A stretch of 10,135 nt of DNA from Bdellovibrionales bacterium. GTDB taxonomy: Bacteria; Bdellovibrionota; JAFGOL01. Made by a program: the position numbers and the translations under genes. The stretch covers positions 1 through 10,135 of the forward strand of contig JAKLHL010000046.1 of assembly GCA_022710165.1 (NCBI GenBank), in the 5' to 3' direction. Shown in pieces: positions 5,594 to 10,135 of this stretch (position 1 is the first letter of the stretch; every line of letters starts with the position of its first letter). The notes under the pieces are model-generated. The model did not search any database. It was given only the letters and a program-made list of their open reading frames with translations, and was not told the origin of the DNA.

Positions 5594-7008
5594 AGAATAA
5601 GGAACTCTACATCATAATTGCAGCAGGTTTTTTGCTGAGGGTCATAACGTCATATTTTGCATATGGCTTTATGGCTTTTGATGAGTATTTTTTTGGCATG
5701 GACCCGGCAGGATACAAGCTCTTGGTGGATAACTCTTATCAATTTGCACACACTGCAAGGACTCCGATCCTGTTCTTGTTCGATTATTATCTTTTCTTAT
5801 TTGGCAACAAGGTCTTTGGGATAAACTCCCCTCTTGATCTTATACGGTTCGCCTCGATGGTTTTGGGGCTTATAAGCACTGTTTGCATATGGATGTCTTA
5901 TAAGATAGCGGAGAACCTTGGAGAAAGTAAGAGGACGGCCTTGATGTGTGCGTTGCTGTCCAGCCTGTACTTTGTAATGCCTTTTATCAGTACGAGGCTG
6001 ATGATAGAAAGTTTGAGCGGTATAGCTATAGTGATCGGTCTTTATTTTTGGTCCAGGAAGGGCTGGTTCTGGTTCGCTTTTTTTATAGGTCTTTCAAGTA
6101 TGTTCAGGTTCCAGAGCGGCGTATTATGCATAGCTGCTTTCTTGTATTTGGTCTTTACTGAAAGGAAGGCCTTGCCAAGATTTTTGGCAGGCGGGTTCGT
6201 TGTGTTATTACTTCAGGTGATCCTGGACTATAAAATATTTGGCGGGTTCTTAACGTCGCTGATAAATTATGCTGCTGAACAATCTACTGGCATATTCGAG
6301 CACAGCAGACAGCCTTGGTATAATTTTGTGCTTTTGTTCATAGCGTTGAGCATTCCTATAGCCAGCATAGTTACACTTCCTGCTTTTTATAAGGCAGGGG
6401 TGAAATACAAGATGCTTGGTTTTACTTTCATATTCTTTGTTGTTACCCACTGTTTCTCTCCACATAAAGAGGATAGGTTCATGATACCCATGATACCTAT
6501 GTTCTTGATCATGACAGGGCTTGGGCTTGAAAAGATAAGGACTTACTTTGAGGACAAGGGCTTTAAACCCCTCTACAGGCTCTGTGTGTCGTGGTTCTGG
6601 ATATTTAACTTCATACTTTTGGTGCCGGTATCAATAAGTCCGACCATGAGCAATGTGATAGACGCTATGGACTATTCAAGGAAGAACGGCGCAGAACTTT
6701 TTATAAGCGATAGTCCGATGATAACGAGGATGTTCGTTGGATACAAGGGCATAAAACCTGTGCTCAAGGAAAAATGGAAAGAAGAGCTTTGTTCACCAGA
6801 ACTCAAAAAAGGTCCGCATGGTTATTTTATTCACAGCATATTCCTGCCTTCAGAGACCAATATAGCCGAACAGGCAAAAGCTTGCGGGGTCAACTTGTCT
6901 TATGTTGGTAATTTCAGGGGGGGATACATAGACAGGCTTGTTGCCTACCTAAATCCAAAGTTCAATTACCGCAGGGCTAACGGACATTTATACCGGCTCG
7001 TTCCTTGA
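5590..7008 (+). CDS. GT22 (ALG9/ALG12/PIG-B type) polytopic mannosyltransferase-like protein
   Basis: 472 aa. Multiple hydrophobic helices lie between residues 5 and 350, followed by a soluble C-terminal region of about 120 residues. Early acidic pair DE (31-32) sits in the first non-cytoplasmic loop, as in GT-C fold enzymes that use lipid-linked sugars. MFRFQSG (171-177) and, most tellingly, HKEDRFMIPMIPMF (292-305) match the HKEERF...P signature of glycosyltransferase family 22. That family adds mannose from polyprenyl-phosphate-mannose to lipid-linked glycans or GPI in eukaryotes. Bacterial members have little-studied substrates, so the sugar and acceptor are unknown here. Start and coupling come from the ATGA overlap with the HNH gene. 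The stop TGA (7006-7008) lies within the -35 box of the next operon. Confidence 0.82.
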   Translation: MKNKELYIIIAAGFLLRVITSYFAYGFMAFDEYFFGMDPAGYKLLVDNSYQFAHTARTPILFLFDYYLFLFGNKVFGINSPLDLIRFASMVLGLISTVCIWMSYKIAENLGESKRTALMCALLSSLYFVMPFISTRLMIESLSGIAIVIGLYFWSRKGWFWFAFFIGLSSMFRFQSGVLCIAAFLYLVFTERKALPRFLAGGFVVLLLQVILDYKIFGGFLTSLINYAAEQSTGIFEHSRQPWYNFVLLFIALSIPIASIVTLPAFYKAGVKYKMLGFTFIFFVVTHCFSPHKEDRFMIPMIPMFLIMTGLGLEKIRTYFEDKGFKPLYRLCVSWFWIFNFILLVPVSISPTMSNVIDAMDYSRKNGAELFISDSPMITRMFVGYKGIKPVLKEKWKEELCSPELKKGPHGYFIHSIFLPSETNIAEQAKACGVNLSYVGNFRGGYIDRLVAYLNPKFNYRRANGHLYRLVP

Positions 7009-7031
7009 CATGCTGCGTAAAATGCAATAAT
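7005..7031 (+). promoter_or_regulatory. promoter of the vorDBAC-buk operon
   Basis: Perfect TTGACA (7005-7010), 15-nt spacer, AATAAT (7026-7031, 5/6) with an extended -10 TG one base upstream (TGC, 7023-7025). The short spacer weakens the match, though extended -10 promoters tolerate it. The -35 box overlaps the stop codon of the preceding gene. Confidence 0.45.
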
Positions 7032-7064
7032 CCCATATGTGTTTTTCCACTATCAATGGGAGGG
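7031..7064 (+). promoter_or_regulatory. leader inverted repeat covering the vorD ribosome site
   Basis: TCCCAT (7031-7036) can pair with ATGGGA (7056-7061), enclosing a 19-nt loop. The second arm includes the first half of the GGGAGGG ribosome site (7058-7064) of vorD. This could reduce initiation, but a 6-bp stem with a long loop is weak and may be chance. Confidence 0.2.
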
Positions 7065-7075
7065 CTCCTTAAACC

Positions 7076-7306
7076 ATGAAACAAGATTCTTCTGTCCCAA
7101 GAGTTGAGATCAGGATCAATGAGTGCAAAGGCTGTCATTTGTGCATAGCCGCATGTCCAAAAAAAGTGCTTGAGCCTTCTGGTTGTTTTAACAACCAGGG
7201 CTATAACTATGCCAAGTACAAAGGCGAAGGGTGTATAGGTTGCGGGATATGTTTTTATTCCTGTCCAGAACCCGGAGCTATAACAGTATATAAGAAGGAG
7301 AATTAA
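7076..7306 (+). CDS. vorD: 2-oxoacid:ferredoxin oxidoreductase, delta (2x[4Fe-4S] ferredoxin) subunit
   Basis: 76-aa ferredoxin-like subunit that passes electrons from the catalytic subunits to free ferredoxin. Two complete cluster motifs are present: C17, C20, C23, C27-P, and C53, C56, C59, C63-P, each CxxCxxCxxxCP. The length and the position immediately before alpha are typical of VorD/KorD. The ribosome site GGGAGGG lies 11 nt before the ATG, a little far. It is the first gene of the operon; vorB starts 3 nt after its TAA. Confidence 0.92.
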   Translation: MKQDSSVPRVEIRINECKGCHLCIAACPKKVLEPSGCFNNQGYNYAKYKGEGCIGCGICFYSCPEPGAITVYKKEN

Positions 7307-7309
7307 TCT

Positions 7310-8344
7310 ATGCAGAAAGAATTCATAAAAGGTAACGAAGCTGTTGTAAAAGGTGCCATCCTTGCTGGTTGCACCCATTATTTTGGTTATCCAATAACTC
7401 CTGCAAGTGAGATCGCCCATGCGGCTGCTTACTATTTGCCGCCATTCGGTGGTACTTTTATACAAGCAGAGAGCGAAGTCTCTGCAATAAACATGGTCTA
7501 CGGTGCTGCAGGTGCCGGCGTTAGATGCATGACAGCATCTTCAGGACCTGGTTTTAGTTTGAAAGCAGAAGGCATTTCATATTTGGCAGGAGCTGAGCTT
7601 CCATGTGTTGTAGTGGACGTCATGAGAGCAGGACCTGGTCTTGGAAATATATTCCCTGAGCAGGGAGATTATAATCAGGTCGTAAAAGGTGCCGGGCATG
7701 GTAATTACAAGGTGATAGTGCTTGCACCTAACTCTGCACAAGAAATGGCTGACCACGGCTATATGGCTTTTGACCTTGCTGAAAAATACAGGATACCGGT
7801 GATGATACTCACTGATGCTTATATAGGGCAGATGATGGAGCCGGTAAAGTTCCCGTCAGAGCTTAAGAGAGCAAAAAGGTTCGAATGGGCTGTTTACGGC
7901 GATAAAGAGAGCAGGAACGCCCTCGTGACCTCCATAGTTATGAGCGCAGAGCTTTTGGAAGAGCATAATATAAAACTTAACAAGAAGTATGAAAAAATAG
8001 AGAAGGATGAAGTAAGGTTCGAGAACTACAAGCTTGATGATGCCGACGTGGTCTTTGTTGCCTACGGGGTATCTTCAAGGATAGCGATGAGCGCTGTTGA
8101 TATACTTAGGGAGAAGAACATAAAGGCTGGTCTTTTAAGGCCTATAACCTTGTTCCCTTTCCCATAGCAGGCATGCAGGGACGTTGCTGCTTATGCAAAA
8201 AGAATAATCGCCGTAGAGCTTAGCAATGGGCAGATGGTGGATGACATAAGACTCGCAGTTAACGGCAAAAAAGAGATAGAGCACTACGGACGGATGGGTG
8301 GAATGACACCTACGGTCGAAGAGCTTGTATCTATAGTTGAATAA
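7310..8344 (+). CDS. vorB: 2-oxoacid:ferredoxin oxidoreductase alpha subunit (VorB type), interrupted by an in-frame TAG
   Basis: Alpha subunit of the enzyme that oxidatively decarboxylates branched-chain (or related) 2-oxoacids to acyl-CoA, reducing ferredoxin. The N-terminal pyrimidine-binding domain shows YPITPASEI (27-35), QAESEVSAI (52-60), SSGPGFSLK (78-86) and GPGLGNIFPEQGDY (108-121), the last typical of VorB. Domain II includes AYGVSSRIA and LRPITLFPFP. Directly after this, TAG at 8165-8167 interrupts codon 286. The same frame then runs 58 more codons with the expected C-terminal block (AVELSNGQMVDDIRLAVNG) to TAA at 8342-8344, giving 344 codons, normal for VorB. The start is set by AAGGAG 9 nt upstream. 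If TAG stops, the product is 285 aa and lacks conserved sequence; if read through, it is complete. Recent nonsense mutation, sequence error or recoding cannot be separated here. Confidence 0.9.
8165..8196 (+). other. in-frame TAG of vorB with a stem-loop just downstream
   Basis: TAG at 8165-8167 is followed after CAG by GCATGCAG (8171-8178), which pairs with CTGC (8187-8190) and ATGC (8193-8196). The result is 8 Watson-Crick pairs with a 2-nt bulge and an 8-nt loop. The base after TAG is C, a context that favours readthrough in several systems. The pairing is seen directly; a role in recoding is inference, and the same bases also encode protein. Confidence 0.45.
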
Positions 8345-8359
8345 AAGGAGTAAGACGAG

Positions 8360-9790
8360 ATGAGCACAAACCCAAATATACTTTGTAAGTCCAAGGCATT
8401 CTACGACGAGTTCACAAGGAAAGGCGTTGATGATGTAATAACCACACACTACTGTCCAGGCTGTGGTCACGGTATACTTCACAAGATGATAGCTGAGTCC
8501 ATAATGGACCTTGGTGTACAGGATAAGACTATACTGATATCCCCTGTAGGATGTTCTGTTTTTGCATATTACTATTTTGATACTGGCAACGTTCAGGTTG
8601 CACACGGCAGAGCTCCTGCAGTGGCCACCGGCGTTAAAAGGTCAAGACCTGGCAGTATAGTGATAAGTTATCAGGGAGACGGAGACCTTGCGGCCATAGG
8701 TACAGCAGAGATCATACATGCAGCTAATCGTGGAGAGAGCATGACGGTGTTCTTCGTCAACAACGCCATATATGGAATGACCGGCGGGCAGATGGCCCCT
8801 ACAACGACGATAGGTCAAAAGACCGCTACAACCCCTTATGGAAGGAAGGTCGAGAACGAAGGTTATCCTATAAAGATGTCTGAGCTTATCTCTAATCTTG
8901 ACGCACCTGTATTCGTTGAAAGGGTCAGCTTGGCTGACGTTCCTAACAGGAATAAAACAAGGGCCGTCGTAAAGAAAGCGCTTCAGAACCAGGTCGAAGG
9001 AAAGGGTTTCTCTTTTGTTGAGGTCCTCTCTGCATGCCCAAGCGGCCTTAAGATGTCGCCAGTACAGACAAATGAATGGGTAAAAGCCACCCTTCATAAT
9101 ATATTCCCAATAAAGAATTTCAGGGACAATACAGCTACAGCACAATCTTCGTTCAAGAAAGATGCAAGTTCTAATAAAGAGGAAGTTCTGAAGGCATTGA
9201 ACCTTTTGGACCAGACAACGGATTATAAGCCTAGTGTTGACAAGTCTAAGTTCGCCGACCAGAACGTACGTCTTGCAGGTTTCGGCGGACAGGGTATTCT
9301 TTCTGCCGGCAGTACGCTTTCAGTTCTAGCTATGTATGAAGGTCTAGAAACTACCTGGATACCTTCATATGGCCCAGAGATGAGAGGCGGTACTTCTAAC
9401 TGCCACGTAAGGGTAAGCAACAAGAGAATAGGTTCTCCGCTGGTAGAGACCCCTAATGTGTTAATAGCCATGAACGGTCCTTCGCTCGAGAAGTTCGAAT
9501 CCATAGTCAAGAAGGACGGGGTCATTATAGTTAATTCGTCGATAATAGATAAGAAGGTATCAAGAAAGGACGTTAAGGTCTATTACGTGCCTCTTACCCA
9601 GATATCAACTGATCTAGGCGTTCCAGCGGCACAAAGTGTTGCAGGACTTGCTGCTTATTTGGCTGCAACCAAAGTAATACCAGTCGAGAAATTGGAATAT
9701 GTCGTCCATAAGTCTTTGAAGAGAAAAGAACTCGCGGACAAGAACATCTCTATCATAAGAAAAGTAGCTGAGCACGTTGGAGGGCAATAA
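8360..9790 (+). CDS. vorAC: 2-oxoacid:ferredoxin oxidoreductase, fused beta (TPP-binding) and gamma subunits
   Basis: 476 aa joining two subunits that are often separate. Beta, residues about 20-260: CPGCGHG (32-38), SPVGCS (61-66), GDGD (107-110) and NNAIYGMTGGQ (134-144) bind thiamine diphosphate and Mg2+; ACPSG (226-230) is also typical of the family. A low-complexity linker (about 260-300, NTATAQSSFKKDASSNKEE) leads to gamma, residues about 303-475: RLAGFGGQGI (304-313), IPSYGPEMRGGTSNCHV (334-350) and NGPSLEKFE (372-380). Both halves look intact. The ATG at 8360 has AAAGGAG 9 nt upstream; the gap from the distal vorB stop is 15 nt. It forms the catalytic core with VorB and VorD in the cytosol. 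The 2-oxoacid is probably branched-chain, judged from VorB and the adjoining butyrate kinase. Confidence 0.94.
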   Translation: MSTNPNILCKSKAFYDEFTRKGVDDVITTHYCPGCGHGILHKMIAESIMDLGVQDKTILISPVGCSVFAYYYFDTGNVQVAHGRAPAVATGVKRSRPGSIVISYQGDGDLAAIGTAEIIHAANRGESMTVFFVNNAIYGMTGGQMAPTTTIGQKTATTPYGRKVENEGYPIKMSELISNLDAPVFVERVSLADVPNRNKTRAVVKKALQNQVEGKGFSFVEVLSACPSGLKMSPVQTNEWVKATLHNIFPIKNFRDNTATAQSSFKKDASSNKEEVLKALNLLDQTTDYKPSVDKSKFADQNVRLAGFGGQGILSAGSTLSVLAMYEGLETTWIPSYGPEMRGGTSNCHVRVSNKRIGSPLVETPNVLIAMNGPSLEKFESIVKKDGVIIVNSSIIDKKVSRKDVKVYYVPLTQISTDLGVPAAQSVAGLAAYLAATKVIPVEKLEYVVHKSLKRKELADKNISIIRKVAEHVGGQ

Positions 9791-10135
9791 TGGCTTACAG
9801 GGTTTTAGTCATTAATCCGGGTTCTACATCTACCAAAATAGCTATCTACGATGGTGAGACAGAAGTCGTAAGAATGACCCTTAGACATAGTGAGGCTGAT
9901 CTGTCAAAGTTCTCCAGCATCGCTGAACAGCATAAGTATAGGGAAACATTTGTCCTTAATTTCTTAGAAGAAAATAACATACCTTTGAACTCCATAAACG
10001 CCGTAGTAGGCCGTGGAGGGCTTTTGAACCCAGTGTCTGGCGGAACTTTTAGGGTTAACGACGCTATGTGTGAGTTCCTTAAGCATGCCAAGAGAGGTGA
10101 ACACGCTTCCAATCTTGGCGCTATAATGGCAAAGC
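9790..10135 (+). CDS. buk: butyrate kinase (3' end outside window)
   Basis: The first 115 codons of an acetate/butyrate-kinase (ASKHA) family enzyme, which converts butyryl- or branched acyl-phosphate plus ADP to the acid plus ATP. Visible signatures: VINPGSTSTKIAIYD (the phosphate-1 loop, residues 7-21), TLRHS, VVGRGGLLNPVSGGTF, and GEHASNLGAI near the window end, all of butyrate kinase rather than acetate kinase type. The ATG overlaps the preceding TAA by one base (TAATG), with GGAGGG 5 nt upstream, so translation is coupled to vorAC. Its product fits: Vor makes acyl-CoA, a phosphotransbutyrylase (not in view) would make the acyl-phosphate, and this kinase would recover ATP. Confidence 0.93.
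   Translation, partial: MAYRVLVINPGSTSTKIAIYDGETEVVRMTLRHSEADLSKFSSIAEQHKYRETFVLNFLEENNIPLNSINAVVGRGGLLNPVSGGTFRVNDAMCEFLKHAKRGEHASNLGAIMAK

Noticed and set aside
6977..7465. Long minus-strand open frame opposite vorD and the start of vorB
   Set aside because: No ribosome site, no family resemblance, and it lies antisense to well-supported genes; a by-product of their codon use.
8165..8167. Selenocysteine insertion at the vorB stop
   Set aside because: The codon is TAG, not TGA, and VorB has no known selenocysteine position there.
8168..8344. The vorB sequence after TAG as a separate small gene
   Set aside because: No ribosome site or start codon follows TAG; the first in-frame ATG is at 8234, in the middle of the conserved block, so it would give only a 36-aa fragment.
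8135..8605. Minus-strand open frame of about 156 codons opposite vorB/vorAC
   Set aside because: Composition is unlike a real protein of this genome and the opposite strand carries clear oxidoreductase motifs.
8642..9145. Minus-strand open frame of about 167 codons opposite vorAC
   Set aside because: Antisense shadow of the TPP-binding domain; no start signals or recognisable domain.

Overview
The window reads as a gene-dense stretch of chromosome from an anaerobic, fermenting bacterium with an outer membrane. The evidence is two Sec-exported beta-barrel-like proteins, Shine-Dalgarno (SD) sequences of the GGAGG type, sigma70-like promoter boxes, and an oxygen-sensitive 2-oxoacid:ferredoxin oxidoreductase next to a butyrate kinase. 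Codon use (much ATA for Ile and AGG/AGA for Arg) looks uniform across the genes, so nothing looks freshly acquired. I cannot name the species; an uncultured Gram-negative lineage is a guess. There are no rRNA, tRNA, CRISPR or insertion-sequence features, and no gene-free stretch longer than about 145 bases.

Left part (1-4040), alternating strands: the 3' part of a myo-inositol-1-phosphate synthase (+) meets a SulP anion transporter (-) tail to tail, their stop codons overlapping. Upstream of the transporter lies an 86-aa RRM RNA-binding protein (-) with its own intrinsic terminator. It is divergent from a small Smr-like protein (+), which meets an outer-membrane protein (-) tail to tail, again with overlapping stops. 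That protein is divergent from a short-chain dehydrogenase (+). Both divergent pairs appear to share closely packed or interlocked promoters.

Middle (4040-7008), a probable four-gene operon on +: short-chain dehydrogenase, beta-barrel-like protein, HNH endonuclease, and a GT22 (ALG9/ALG12/PIG-B type) membrane mannosyltransferase-like protein. The last two junctions are ATGA stop/start overlaps.

Right part (7005-10135): a second operon with its own promoter encodes the delta, alpha and fused beta-gamma subunits of a VorDBAC-type 2-oxoacid:ferredoxin oxidoreductase, followed by butyrate kinase (cut by the window edge). Together these would convert branched-chain 2-oxoacids to acyl-CoA with reduced ferredoxin. 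After a phosphotransacylase not seen here, they would yield the free acid plus ATP.

The most striking observation is an in-frame TAG inside vorB after codon 285. It is followed by 58 further codons that still encode the conserved VorB C-terminus and end in TAA just before the next gene's ribosome site. TAG is an ordinary stop for four other genes here, so this is either a very recent nonsense mutation or sequence error, or a specific readthrough/recoding site. A potential 8-bp stem-loop begins three bases after the TAG.
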